Below the pieces are notes generated by a model. The model saw only the letters and a list, made by a program, of their open reading frames with translations, had not been told where the DNA came from and searched no databases. A stretch of 62,214 bases of DNA from Deltaproteobacteria bacterium. Its GTDB lineage: Bacteria > Myxococcota_A > UBA9160 > UBA4427. Both the position numbers and the translations under genes were made by a program. Numbering within the stretch: the stretch's first letter is position 1; every line of letters starts with the position of its first letter. Below, piece by piece: positions 15,290 through 24,146 of the stretch. The stretch lies in contig NZHD01000079.1 of assembly GCA_002691205.1 (NCBI GenBank), positions 1 to 62,214 of the forward strand, in the 5' to 3' direction.

Positions 15290-16477
15290 ATGTACGACAT
15301 TCAGGGTGTGAATAAGGAACTAAGGTCGACCTCGGAACTCTTGCGAGAGGGAATTCGTAACTTCCTAGATGGAGCAACGGCTTTGCCGGGTGAAGTCTTC
15401 CGTGACGAGGAGGTCTTTCGCGATGAGACGCAGAGCATTTTTCTTCACGAATGGATCAGTGTGGCCTGTGCCCAAGCGGTCTCGAATGTTGGAGATGTTT
15501 TCCCCGTTCATGTCGCTGGATATTCGCTGCTGATCGTTCGAGACAAAAAAAATCAGGTTCGTGTGTTTTATAATATGTGTGGACATCGGGGTTCTCCTCT
15601 GGTGAGTGAGGCTTGCCGCGCTCGGGGTGGTCTTTTGTCGTGTCCGTATCATGGGTGGGTCTACTCATTAAATGGGAACCTGGTTGCGGCTCCTTTTTTG
15701 AATCGATCTCGCGAAGACAGTCGAGCCGATGATGAACAGCTTAGTCAGCTTGGTCTTGTGGAAGTTCGCAGCACGGTTTGGCGCGATATTATTTTCGTCA
15801 ATCTCTCGGGTTCCGCTGTTTCCTTCGAGGACCATATCGCCCCCCTAGACCGACGCCTTGAGGATTGGCCCGCAGATGAGTTGCATCCTGTGAGTGCAAC
15901 CGAATGCGAAGTTTCCGCGAATTGGAAACTAGCTGCAGAGAACTTTGTGGATGCTTATCACCTGCCTCTGGTGCATCGTGAAATTTGCTCAGGATTTGAG
16001 GGAGCGTTGAAGCAGTTTGGAGTTTCTTTGTCGGACCGCATCGCTGGAATGGTGATGCCTGAGGGTTACGGCTCGGTCGAAGAGGATTCTAAAGAAAAAT
16101 CGCCGATTTTCTCGAAGCTGCGTGGGCAGAAGAGAACGCATATTGAGACCTTTTTTATTTTTCCAAATACTTTGATCTTGGTCGAGCCTGATTTTCAGCA
16201 AGTGATTGTACTCCGACCGCAACGGGCCGGATTGACGCACGAAACGTTTGCAAACTATGTAGTTTCGGAAGGTTCTTTTTGGGAAGCTCACTCTGAGCTT
16301 TCTCGCCAAATCGATCGCGATTCATTGAACGTGAATGATCAGGACATTGATCTGCTCGAAAAATTACAAAAAAGTCGATCTATGTCGGTGGCCAGCCAGA
16401 CTCAGGTCGCCCCAGAATGGGATCAGACGGTCTCGGAGTTTCAGAAGATCTGGGCCAGATGTTTTCTTGAAGGCTAA
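15290..16477 (+). CDS. Rieske non-heme iron oxygenase, alpha subunit
   Basis: 395 residues. Rieske 2Fe-2S ligands are C97-x-H99 (MCGHRG) and C118-x2-H121 (CPYHGW). The mononuclear iron site is visible as NWKLAAENFVDAYHLPLVH at 211-229, with H224 and H229 as ligands, D221 as the bridging Asp, and a carboxylate in DQDIDLLEKLQ near 350-358. This is a ring-hydroxylating oxygenase large subunit, which adds oxygen to aromatic or other substrates using electrons from a separate reductase. No beta subunit, ferredoxin or reductase gene is adjacent. ATG 15290 is the first codon; AGGA lies 11 bases upstream. The divergent alpha/beta hydrolase may act on its product. Confidence 0.93.
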   Translation: MYDIQGVNKELRSTSELLREGIRNFLDGATALPGEVFRDEEVFRDETQSIFLHEWISVACAQAVSNVGDVFPVHVAGYSLLIVRDKKNQVRVFYNMCGHRGSPLVSEACRARGGLLSCPYHGWVYSLNGNLVAAPFLNRSREDSRADDEQLSQLGLVEVRSTVWRDIIFVNLSGSAVSFEDHIAPLDRRLEDWPADELHPVSATECEVSANWKLAAENFVDAYHLPLVHREICSGFEGALKQFGVSLSDRIAGMVMPEGYGSVEEDSKEKSPIFSKLRGQKRTHIETFFIFPNTLILVEPDFQQVIVLRPQRAGLTHETFANYVVSEGSFWEAHSELSRQIDRDSLNVNDQDIDLLEKLQKSRSMSVASQTQVAPEWDQTVSEFQKIWARCFLEG

Positions 16478-16558
16478 ACGCTCGCTCATTATGAAAATCC
16501 GTTAAATACCTCATGATCGCTTTTACTTTGTAGGTTCAATTGGGTGGGAGTCTTAATT

Positions 16559-18484
16559 ATGACGTGGGCCTTCGCTCTACTCTGGTTTCTAATGCTCCCG
16601 GGTATCGGATGTTTCTTTTTAAAGCAGCGGGATTGCCCTGTTGTCTATCAGCTTCTTGCTGGTTGGGTTCTCGGGAGTGCGATTGTTGGATTTATATTCT
16701 TAGTTATCTCACAGCTGGGCATGCTGGCGAATCTTCAGGTCTTCGGTTTTACAGGCCTTCTTCTCGTCATGGGCATTCTGGGTTGGCGTCGTGTTCTCTC
16801 TAATTCGACGCCCTCGATTTGGACCCATGGCCAAAATTATTGGAACTCCCTTGACGGCTGGAATCGGACTTGGCTGGGGATCATTTTTGTCATCACCCTC
16901 ATCCTTTTCTTTGACGCATTGACGCCGCCTCGAGCCGGGGATGCCATGCGTTATCACTTGGCTCAAATGGAAGATCTCGTTCGAAATAACGGATTCGTTT
17001 TTAGGCCTTACTACCATTATAACTTTCCGCTCTACTACTCCTATTTGAGCACACCAGTTTATTTTGTGTCCGGTGGCGCGGGCGTCAAGCTCTTTAATTT
17101 TTATGTGCTCGGCGTAGTGGCTGCGTTGACATATGGCTTAGGCAGGATCTCTGGGTTGAAGCGTCCATTGTTACCCGTGTTGGGAATACTCCTGACGCCG
17201 GGGATCTTTCGTGCTGCGACCACCCCGAACAATGACTTGGGGGTTCTTGCTTTCGGATTAGCTGGGATTCTGCTGTTGCAAGGATTTTTAAGGGTTCGTA
17301 AAGAGTCTCTCATATTCCTTGCCTACGTTTCTTTGGGCTTTGCTGTGGGTATTAAGTATCAGAGCATTCTGTTCTTACCTTGGTATCTGTGGCTAACTTG
17401 GGTGGCTCTGAATCGTAAGATTGATCGCTCGGCACTACGTCGTTTGATTGCTTGGGGTTGTATCTGCATCGCTATTCCCGCTCCGTTCTTCCTGAGAAAC
17501 TATCTGAATACGGGTGTTCCTGATTTTCCGATGCATCTCGATTTGTTCGGGGCACCGAAAGATTTTTTGTATGAATCGATGAATCACTACAGTCTTTCAC
17601 TGGTAGGTGAGCACGACATTCGAACGACTTGGCGTGCGGTATCAAGGTTGGTGACGAGCAAGGTGACGATTCCAACCATGTGGCTGTTTTTCGCTTTGGG
17701 GGTCTATGCATTTTTTCGAAAAGGCAGGGACGCAGCGGGTCTTTATCTTTTGTTTGGGATCATCTCTCAATTGATCCTTTGGTGGGTGATTCAGCCTCGG
17801 TTGTACGGTCGATTTGTGAATTATATGGTCCCGCAAGTCATGGTGGTTGCGTTTCTTGGTTTTCAGTTTATTGACGGTGAACGGCTACGTCGTTTAGCTA
17901 TCGCCGTTGGGGTCGCCTCAGCCGCCATCGCCTCGGCCATTCTAATTTTCTATTCAATCGGTTTCATGCAGTATCACATTGATGGAGATGTAGATCGGTA
18001 TCACGAATTTACGTGGTTTTACGATGAGTATCAGTGGATGGATGAAAACCTATCGGAGGACGCGAAGGTTTTGATTGTGGTGTGGAGTGGACATACGTAC
18101 TACATGCCTCGCGAATATTTACGAGCTGATCCGAGTCACTCGGGATTGATCGATTGGCGACAACTGGACTCTCAGGAGCTGTACGATTTGATGGAAGAAC
18201 TTGAACTGGAATACGTTTTTTATCAAGATCGTGATTGGGGCGACTCGGTGGGCGGTCGTGAAATGTCGTCCGTCATGAACCGCTTCGCTCTTCGTGAGGA
18301 CGTGGAAACGGTTTGGCGCCGCGATATCCAATTGGGCAAATCGCGCATGATGGGCCAGATGCTTGATGCAAACGTATGGTTGTTACGTAGAATCTCCAAC
18401 CATGAGACTGAGGAAGCGGACCCAATTGAAACGGGATCGGGTATCGGACCAAGGTCTGAAGGTGAAAGTCTCACCAGTCAGTAG
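16559..18484 (+). CDS. Polytopic GT-C-type glycosyltransferase-like membrane protein
   Basis: 641 residues with about eleven to twelve membrane segments, then a soluble C-terminal domain from about residue 480. The first periplasmic loop has DALTPPRAGDAMRYHLAQ near 116-133, with the acidic pair expected for polyprenyl-phosphate-sugar transferases (ArnT/PMT/GT83-like). Lys-Tyr in GIKYQSIL and the long hydrophobic core also fit. It would move a sugar from a lipid carrier onto a glycan, lipid or protein in the periplasm. ATG 16559 is chosen because GGGAG lies eight bases upstream; a GTG at 16544 is the alternative. It is followed by convergent ald after 25 bases. The substrate is unknown. Confidence 0.78.
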   Translation: MTWAFALLWFLMLPGIGCFFLKQRDCPVVYQLLAGWVLGSAIVGFIFLVISQLGMLANLQVFGFTGLLLVMGILGWRRVLSNSTPSIWTHGQNYWNSLDGWNRTWLGIIFVITLILFFDALTPPRAGDAMRYHLAQMEDLVRNNGFVFRPYYHYNFPLYYSYLSTPVYFVSGGAGVKLFNFYVLGVVAALTYGLGRISGLKRPLLPVLGILLTPGIFRAATTPNNDLGVLAFGLAGILLLQGFLRVRKESLIFLAYVSLGFAVGIKYQSILFLPWYLWLTWVALNRKIDRSALRRLIAWGCICIAIPAPFFLRNYLNTGVPDFPMHLDLFGAPKDFLYESMNHYSLSLVGEHDIRTTWRAVSRLVTSKVTIPTMWLFFALGVYAFFRKGRDAAGLYLLFGIISQLILWWVIQPRLYGRFVNYMVPQVMVVAFLGFQFIDGERLRRLAIAVGVASAAIASAILIFYSIGFMQYHIDGDVDRYHEFTWFYDEYQWMDENLSEDAKVLIVVWSGHTYYMPREYLRADPSHSGLIDWRQLDSQELYDLMEELELEYVFYQDRDWGDSVGGREMSSVMNRFALREDVETVWRRDIQLGKSRMMGQMLDANVWLLRRISNHETEEADPIETGSGIGPRSEGESLTSQ

Positions 18485-18509
18485 AGGGAGAGCTACGACG
18501 GGCGTTCAC

Positions 18510-19607
18510 TCACGCGTTGGACAAGGCTGCGAGGGCTGCTTTAACAGCGGGGTGCACAATTTCTCCCTTCCGCACATTCAGTCCCTGAGCCAGGTGTTTA
18601 TTGTTTTCAAGAGCAGATTGAGTTCCAAGGTTCGCGAGTTCAATCACGTAGGGGAGGGTGGCATTACAGAGCGCAAGGGTAGAGGTTCGCGGTACGGCGC
18701 CCGGCATGTTGGTCACGCAATAGTGCACGACTCCATCTTGAATAAAAGTGGGTTCTTGGTGATTGGTGGGCCGGCTTGTTTCAAAGCAGCCCCCTTGATC
18801 GATCGCGATATCGACGAGGACGGACCCCGACTTCATACCCCGGACCATGTCGGCCGTGACGAGTTTTGGGGCGGAAGCACCGGGAACGAGCACCGACCCG
18901 ATCACGAGATCAGCATCGGCGACCAATTCGGACACTTTTTCTTGCGTTGAGTACGCTGTTTTGATTCGGTTATCGAACCTCGCAGAAAGTTCGCGCAGGC
19001 GAGGAAGGGATCGATCAACGAGAGTGACATGGGCCCCGAGGCCTACGGCCATTTCAGCCGCGTTGGAGCCGGCGACCCCCCCGCCGAGAATGACGACATG
19101 AGCTGGGTCTACGCCGGGTACGCCACCCAGCAGAACACCCATGCCTCCGTTGACTTGCTCAAGGGCATGTGCGCCCACTTGGATCGACATCCGTCCAGCG
19201 ACTTCACTCATGGGCGTGAGCAGAGGGAGGGAATGGTCGGCCGCTGTGACCGTTTCGTATGCGATGGCGGTGGCTCCCGAAGTCACGAGCGCTTCGGCTT
19301 GGGCCGGGTCAGCGGCCAAATGGAGATAGGTAAAGAGAGTCTGAGCGGGGCTGAGTTGGGCACATTCACTCAGCTGCGGTTCTTTGACTTTGACGATTAA
19401 GTCCGAATCAGCAAAAATCGCTTCGGGGCTCCCCACAACCTTGGCGCCCGCTTCTGTATATCGATTATCGTCGAGCCCGATGCCCATTCCGGCCTGGGTT
19501 TCGATCAAGACTTCGTGGCCTCGTTGGACCAATTCCTTAACCCCAGCGGGGACCATGCCGACTCTTTTTTCGAGAATTTTGATTTCTTTTGGGATTCCGA
19601 CGCGCAT
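18510..19607 (-). CDS. ald: Alanine dehydrogenase
   Basis: 365 residues, the usual family length. The pyruvate-binding and catalytic residues are in place: R15 (EKRVG), K73/K75 (IVKVKEP) and H96 (YLHLAAD). The NAD fold starts VVILGGGVAGSNAAEMA near 171-187 with the acidic end VDRS, and the catalytic Asp lies in VDIAIDQGG near 265-273. The enzyme interconverts L-alanine and pyruvate plus ammonia with NAD in the cytoplasm. GGAGG precedes ATG 19607. It is divergent from an Lrp/AsnC regulator, the common arrangement in which that regulator controls ald in response to alanine or other amino acids. Confidence 0.96.
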   Translation of the reverse strand: MRVGIPKEIKILEKRVGMVPAGVKELVQRGHEVLIETQAGMGIGLDDNRYTEAGAKVVGSPEAIFADSDLIVKVKEPQLSECAQLSPAQTLFTYLHLAADPAQAEALVTSGATAIAYETVTAADHSLPLLTPMSEVAGRMSIQVGAHALEQVNGGMGVLLGGVPGVDPAHVVILGGGVAGSNAAEMAVGLGAHVTLVDRSLPRLRELSARFDNRIKTAYSTQEKVSELVADADLVIGSVLVPGASAPKLVTADMVRGMKSGSVLVDIAIDQGGCFETSRPTNHQEPTFIQDGVVHYCVTNMPGAVPRTSTLALCNATLPYVIELANLGTQSALENNKHLAQGLNVRKGEIVHPAVKAALAALSNA

Positions 19608-19709
19608 GCTGGAGCCTCCTAGTCATGATTGACGAACGTTTGGAGCCTAGGCTCCTCAGAATGGCTTACATCGTAAACTATAATCACGAAAACGGCCTTG
19701 TGAATTCAT

Positions 19710-19751
19710 CGAATAAAAGTCTTTATTTTAGCAATAAAATTCATTTTATTG
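19710..19751. promoter_or_regulatory. Two palindromes in the ald-lrp spacer, probable Lrp-type operator
   Basis: A perfect inverted repeat lies at 19732-19751: arms CAATAAAAT and ATTTTATTG around two bases. A second, imperfect one (AATAAAAG-T-CTTTATTTT) lies at 19710-19727, its centre about 22 bases upstream, close to two helical turns. Both are A/T-rich dyads of Lrp type. The perfect one covers the -35 region of a TATAAT box at 19755-19760 in front of the lrp-like gene, which fits autoregulation as well as control of ald. Confidence 0.6.
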
Positions 19752-19776
19752 ATTTATAATAAGCTATTCTTGTTCT

Positions 19777-20238
19777 ATGAAAATGGATTCGACAGATCGT
19801 GCAATTCTCTCATTCCTCCAAGAAGAGGCTCGCCTGTCGAACGTCCAGCTGGCTGAGCGCGTCCATCTGTCCGAATCGGCTTGTTTGCGCCGCGTGAAGG
19901 CGTTGGAGAAGTCCGGAGTGATTGCCGGTTATGCCGCCCTTGTGGACCCGATTAAGGTGGGCCTCCCCTCGATAGTAGTTGTTCATCTGACACTTCAGCG
20001 TCAAGATCAGACCGATCTGGAGACTTTTGAAGATGCGGTTCGGTTGATCCCTGAAGTGATGGAATGTTATTTGATGACAGGCGAGTTCGATTATTTGCTC
20101 CGAATCGTTGTGGCGGACACCTCTGATTTTGAGCGGGTTCATCGGCAGCGACTGGCTCAACTTCCGGGGGTTGCTCGAATTCAGTCCAGTTTCGCGCTTC
20201 GGACCGTTCGAAAGACGACGGCTTTGCCCGTGCGCTAG
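19777..20238 (+). CDS. Lrp/AsnC-family transcriptional regulator
   Basis: 153 residues. N-terminal winged helix-turn-helix: LDxxDRAILSFLQEEAR-type start (residues 4-18), recognition region LAERVHLSESACLRRVKALE at 25-44, then GVIAGYAALVDP. The C-terminal RAM effector domain includes VVVHLTLQ and VMECYLMTGEFDYLLRIVVAD near 90-110, with the GxxDYL-type ligand motif. Lrp-type proteins assemble as octamers and sense amino acids. Gene position facing ald, with A/T palindromes between, points to alanine-responsive control. No clear Shine-Dalgarno precedes ATG 19777; MKMD could start at either Met. Confidence 0.93.
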   Translation: MKMDSTDRAILSFLQEEARLSNVQLAERVHLSESACLRRVKALEKSGVIAGYAALVDPIKVGLPSIVVVHLTLQRQDQTDLETFEDAVRLIPEVMECYLMTGEFDYLLRIVVADTSDFERVHRQRLAQLPGVARIQSSFALRTVRKTTALPVR

Positions 20239-20424
20239 ACTCCTGTCTTCGGGACTAGAGACTTTTTGTGCTCGGAAGAGAGGGCTCCCAAGCCTCGTGA
20301 AAAGCTTAAAATAAAACCTCTCATTATCGAAAAAACGCGTGTGCGACCTAGGTCATTTTTGAAAACTCGATCTGTCCTGAGAGATTGCATCAAAATACTT
20401 CATTTAAAAATTGAAAGATGAACC

Positions 20425-21612
20425 ATGGCTAAAGCAACATTTCACTGGGAAGACCCTTTTCTACTTGATCATGAACTGACCGACGAAGAGCGTATGGTGG
20501 CTGAGACCGCACGTCGCTTCGCAACGGATCGGTTGCTTCCTCGTGTGATCAGTGATTTTCGAGAAGAGGAGTTTGACCCAGCCTTGATCCTTGAGATGGG
20601 TGAGTTGGGATTATTGGGCTCGACGGTTCCCGTAGAATATGGTGGGGCAGGCGTGTCTCACGTTGCTTATGGCTTGGCCGCACGTGAATTTGAACGAGTC
20701 GATTCGGGTTATCGATCGTGTATGAGTGTGCAGTCTTCTCTCGTGATGCATCCCATCTACGCCTACGGGACAGAGGATCAGCGAAAGAAGTTTCTTCCTC
20801 GACTGGCCACTGGAGAAATGGTGGGCTGTTTTGGATTAACAGAACCTGACCACGGCTCAGATCCGGGCTCGATGACGACTCGGGCACAACGTGTAGACGG
20901 CGGTTACCGACTCACGGGATCGAAAATGTGGATCACGAATTCGCCGATCGCGGATATCGCTGTTGTTTGGGCCAAGCTGGACAATGTGATTAGAGGCTTC
21001 ATCGTTGAGCGGGAGAATGCAGGGCCTGGGTTCACCACTCCAAAGCTTGAAGGTAAGCTTTCGCTTCGCGCTTCGATTACGGGCTCGATTATGCTCGACA
21101 ATGCCTTTGTGCCCGAAGAAAACCTTTTCCCAGAAGTCTCCGGTCTGAAGGGGCCTTTTGGATGTCTTAACAAGGCACGCTATGGCATTTCATGGGGAGC
21201 TATGGGTGCCGCCGAGTTCTGCTGGCATGCAGCCCGTGAGTACACGATGGATCGGAAGCAATTCGGTCGTCCTTTGGCTGCGAATCAGTTAGTGCAACTC
21301 AAGCTTGCCGATATGCAGACCGAGATTGCGCTTGGACTGCAGTCTTCATTGCGTGTAGGACGGATGCTTGACGAGGGGATTTGTGCTCCAGAAAACATTT
21401 CGCTTGTGAAGCGCAACTCATGCGGAAAGGCACTCACGATCGCACGAGTCGCCCGGGATATGCATGGAGGGAACGGGATCAGCGAGGAATATCACGTCAT
21501 GAGGCATCTGATGAACCTCGAAACGGTCAATACGTACGAGGGGACACATGATGTCCACGCATTGATCTTGGGTCGAGCTCAGACAGGGATGCAGGCCTTT
21601 ACCGGGGTCTGA
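20425..21612 (+). CDS. gcdH: Glutaryl-CoA dehydrogenase (acyl-CoA dehydrogenase family)
   Basis: 395 residues, full length for the family. Features: [21 protein letters not shown] near 73-93, [19 protein letters not shown] near 93-111 (the Arg that binds the glutaryl carboxylate is typical of this subfamily), [15 protein letters not shown] near 138-152, KMWITNSP near 170-177, and the catalytic Glu in [16 protein letters not shown] near 370-385. It oxidises and decarboxylates glutaryl-CoA to crotonyl-CoA with FAD and electron-transfer flavoprotein, in lysine, tryptophan or aromatic breakdown. A CaiB/BaiF CoA-transferase follows after 12 bases, a pair seen in other genomes that would activate glutarate. 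Confidence 0.93.
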   Translation: MAKATFHWEDPFLLDHELTDEERMVAETARRFATDRLLPRVISDFREEEFDPALILEMGELGLLGSTVPVEYGGAGVSHVAYGLAAREFERVDSGYRSCMSVQSSLVMHPIYAYGTEDQRKKFLPRLATGEMVGCFGLTEPDHGSDPGSMTTRAQRVDGGYRLTGSKMWITNSPIADIAVVWAKLDNVIRGFIVERENAGPGFTTPKLEGKLSLRASITGSIMLDNAFVPEENLFPEVSGLKGPFGCLNKARYGISWGAMGAAEFCWHAAREYTMDRKQFGRPLAANQLVQLKLADMQTEIALGLQSSLRVGRMLDEGICAPENISLVKRNSCGKALTIARVARDMHGGNGISEEYHVMRHLMNLETVNTYEGTHDVHALILGRAQTGMQAFTGV

Positions 21613-21624
21613 TCGAGTATCTTC

Positions 21625-22848
21625 TTGTTCAAAGAAGGCGCTCTTTCTCACCTGCGCGTCCTAGATCTCTCAAGGATCCTAGCGGGCCCGTGGGCGACTC
21701 AGAGCCTGGCGGATCTAGGGGCAGATGTCATCAAAGTCGAGCGACCCGGGACGGGCGATGACACTCGAGAGTGGGGCCCGCCGTATTTAAATGATGATTC
21801 GGCACGTTCTGCCTATTTTTGTTCCGTCAATCGTAACAAGCGTTCTCTTGCACTCGATCTCTCCAAGCCAGAGGGAGCGAAGATTCTCAGACAAATCGCG
21901 TGTGAGAGTCATGTAGTGGTGGAGAATTTTAAGCAGGGCGCATTGGCGAAGTATGGGCTCGATTACGAGACGCTTCGTGCGGATAACCCCGCTTTGGTTT
22001 ACTGCTCGATTACGGGTTTTGGGCAGGAGGGTCCTGAGGCTTCGAGAGCCGGCTATGACTTCATGATTCAGGGAATGGCTGGCCTGATGAGTGTGACAGG
22101 CGAACCCGGAGGTATGCCTATGAAAGTGGGCGTGGCTCTTTCGGACGTCTTGACGGGGCTTAACGCGAGTGTTGGGATACTTGCAGCGCTGAACCATGCG
22201 GAACGGACCGGTCAAGGTCAGTCAATTGACATTAGTCTTTTCGATGTGACGGTCGCCAGCCTAGCGAATCAGGCTGCGAATTATCTTTTCAGTGAAGAGG
22301 CACCCGCTCGACTAGGAAATGCTCATCCGAATATTGTGCCCTATCAGGCTTTTGAAGCTGCGGACGGCCATCTGATTCTAGCGGTAGGCAATGATGCGCA
22401 GTTTAAACGGTTTTGTCTTTTGGCCGGGATGTCTGAGTTTTCTGAAGATGTCCGATTTGCAACCAATGATGCTCGTGTGCGAAATAGAGACGAACTAGTG
22501 CCACAAGTGGCCGCAGCGCTCCGTTCAAGAACAGTCTCGGATTGGCTGGCGGCTCTGCAAGAACAAGGTATACCGGCGGGGCCGATCAATGACATCGCTG
22601 AGGCTTTTTCTGAGCCTCAGGCTGTTTTTCGAGATTTGGCCACTCAAATTGAAGACGATGAAGGTGTCGAAGTGCCGACCGTGCGTAGCCCGTTGAGGCT
22701 GTCGTTGACGCCGCCCTCACTCAGAATTGCTCCCCCTCGAATAGGCCAGCACACAGACGAAATTCTTCGAGAAGTGGTTGGACTATCGGGCTCAGCGGTG
22801 GATGAACTGAAAGAATTGGGAGTCATTGCCACTGCAGAGCGCGGATGA
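21625..22848 (+). CDS. CaiB/BaiF (class III) CoA-transferase, probably succinyl-CoA:glutarate type
   Basis: 407 residues. The N-terminal LRVLDLSRILAGPWATQSLADLGADVIKVE (about 10-39) and RNKRSLALDL (70-79) are family hallmarks; D145 in GYDFMIQG is the expected catalytic Asp. GFGQEGPEASRAGYD and KVGVALSDVLTGL also match. Class III transferases move CoA between acids through an enzyme-bound anhydride. Twelve bases after gcdH, it most likely converts glutarate to glutaryl-CoA; that specificity is inferred from context. The start is TTG 21625, with no strong ribosome site, so coupling to gcdH translation is likely. Confidence 0.9.
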   Translation: MFKEGALSHLRVLDLSRILAGPWATQSLADLGADVIKVERPGTGDDTREWGPPYLNDDSARSAYFCSVNRNKRSLALDLSKPEGAKILRQIACESHVVVENFKQGALAKYGLDYETLRADNPALVYCSITGFGQEGPEASRAGYDFMIQGMAGLMSVTGEPGGMPMKVGVALSDVLTGLNASVGILAALNHAERTGQGQSIDISLFDVTVASLANQAANYLFSEEAPARLGNAHPNIVPYQAFEAADGHLILAVGNDAQFKRFCLLAGMSEFSEDVRFATNDARVRNRDELVPQVAAALRSRTVSDWLAALQEQGIPAGPINDIAEAFSEPQAVFRDLATQIEDDEGVEVPTVRSPLRLSLTPPSLRIAPPRIGQHTDEILREVVGLSGSAVDELKELGVIATAERG

Positions 22849-23389
22849 GTGTGCACCAGTAAGTTTTTCGAAGACCATGTGTCCGACGCTTATCTTGATG
22901 CCATTTTTCCGTTCGCAGCGTAATTTTTTACGCGGAGCTCGGATTCTACGGCTCTCTTCGCGACCTAAATTCACTGAATGATTTCGACCCTCGCAGAGAC
23001 CCCTGGTCGCCATCATGGTGCGGGGAGAAGGTTTTTCTCCAAAGAAGTACGGGCCGACGTTCAGTCGATCTATGAAAAATCCCTACAGTCCATAGGGGGA
23101 AGCCACGCCATCGTTGCAGGCCGCGAATGATCTGCTGTTTCGTTGCTCAGGGACAACCGCCCGTATGCAGGCAAGGTGAGTGTGATCACCTTGTGGGGGT
23201 AGCTAAAAGTCTATGAAATTCAGGAACTTGCGCCCCGAGGGATATGAAGTCAGGGCTAAAGGCCGCATTGAATTTCACCGAAGAAGTCTGTGTGCTTGTG
23301 CTCATTTCTCCGGCGAGTGACGGGGCTTGAGTCGGCACTGAGACTCGATCGCCTGAGGCGGTCGCGATGAGTTCGACCCGAGTCAGAGT
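22849..23389. other. Intergenic region before the pilin operon
   Basis: No supported gene. Three short dyads are visible: GCGTAA/TTACGC with a TTTT loop at 22918-22933, CCCTA/TAGGG at 23081-23097, and the CRP-like palindrome listed separately at 23172-23193. The first may be a weak terminator for the CoA-transferase gene. The promoter of the pilin operon should lie in the right-hand half. Confidence 0.6.
23172..23193. promoter_or_regulatory. CRP-like palindrome upstream of the minor-pilin operon
   Basis: Perfect eight-base arms CAAGGTGA and TCACCTTG flank six bases. The core GTGA-N6-TCAC is exactly the CRP/Vfr-family core (consensus TGTGA-N6-TCACA). It lies about 200 bases before fimT. A simple hairpin without U-tract is the alternative reading. 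Confidence 0.45.
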
Positions 23390-24133
23390 ATGCATAAAAC
23401 ACCGACATTCGAATCCAGATTGATTCAAACGAAGACGCGTTTTTCAAATGGATTCTCACTTATTGAACTCGTCATAGTCATAAGTATCGTGGGCGTGATT
23501 CTCAGCATGGGCGTGTCAAGTTTGAATAGCTGGTCGAAGCGTCAGCGTGTGAGCAACTCAGCCGGTGAGATCGTTCAATTGCTTTTCGTAGGCCGAAGCG
23601 AAGCGATTCGGAAAAGTTCTAATCATCTGATTTTTTTTGATACTGATCTTTCGGGTTCGCCCCTCCTATCCGAAGACGGAAGTACGCTTTTGGCCGCTCT
23701 GTTGATTGAGGATACGAATGGCAATTATCTGCCTGATTCCGGTGAGCACCGGATGTCGATTCCGTTCTCAGATTTGACCGGAATTTCATGGGGTCGGTCA
23801 CAGGCCAACGAATTAGTTCCCACAGAGGGTGGGACCCTTATGGGAGATCCTTTTTCCGGGACAAGCGTCGAGAATACTGCACAAGAAGTCAATTCAGCCG
23901 GAAATTTTCGACATCCAACAGACTCATCGACTGTCCAGTCATGGGTTTTGTTGGCTCCAGATGGTACGCCAAGGGCCTTTCATCCTTCAGCGAGTACAAC
24001 CGTTGCCGACGTTGGAACCGGTGATGGAGCCGTTTATCTCAATGACGGTGAGCGAGATCACGCCATTGTGATGACAAGTTTGGGTTCCGTGCATGGTTTC
24101 CGTTGGGACGCTTCGGCGGGATTGTGGAAATGA
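23390..24133 (+). CDS. fimT: GspH/FimT-family minor pseudopilin
   Basis: 247 residues. Class III signal: 21-residue leader ending G21, then FSLIELVIVISIVGVILSMG, with Glu at mature position 5, the site read by prepilin peptidase PilD. The rest is the GspH/FimT beta domain with a long, Ser/Asp-rich C-terminal half (WVLLAPDGTPRAFHPS, VGTGDGAVYLNDGERDHAIV), typical of FimT/FimU. It primes type IV pilus assembly in the inner membrane and may sit at the pilus tip; FimT proteins have also been linked to DNA binding during uptake. First gene of a seven-gene run in one direction. It ends 13 bases before pilV. Confidence 0.88.
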   Translation: MHKTPTFESRLIQTKTRFSNGFSLIELVIVISIVGVILSMGVSSLNSWSKRQRVSNSAGEIVQLLFVGRSEAIRKSSNHLIFFDTDLSGSPLLSEDGSTLLAALLIEDTNGNYLPDSGEHRMSIPFSDLTGISWGRSQANELVPTEGGTLMGDPFSGTSVENTAQEVNSAGNFRHPTDSSTVQSWVLLAPDGTPRAFHPSASTTVADVGTGDGAVYLNDGERDHAIVMTSLGSVHGFRWDASAGLWK

Positions 24134-24146
24134 GATTATTTTTAAA

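Noticed and set aside
23186-23428. Minus-strand 80-codon frame before fimT
   Set aside because: It overlaps the start of fimT and the CRP-like palindrome and has no recognisable domain.
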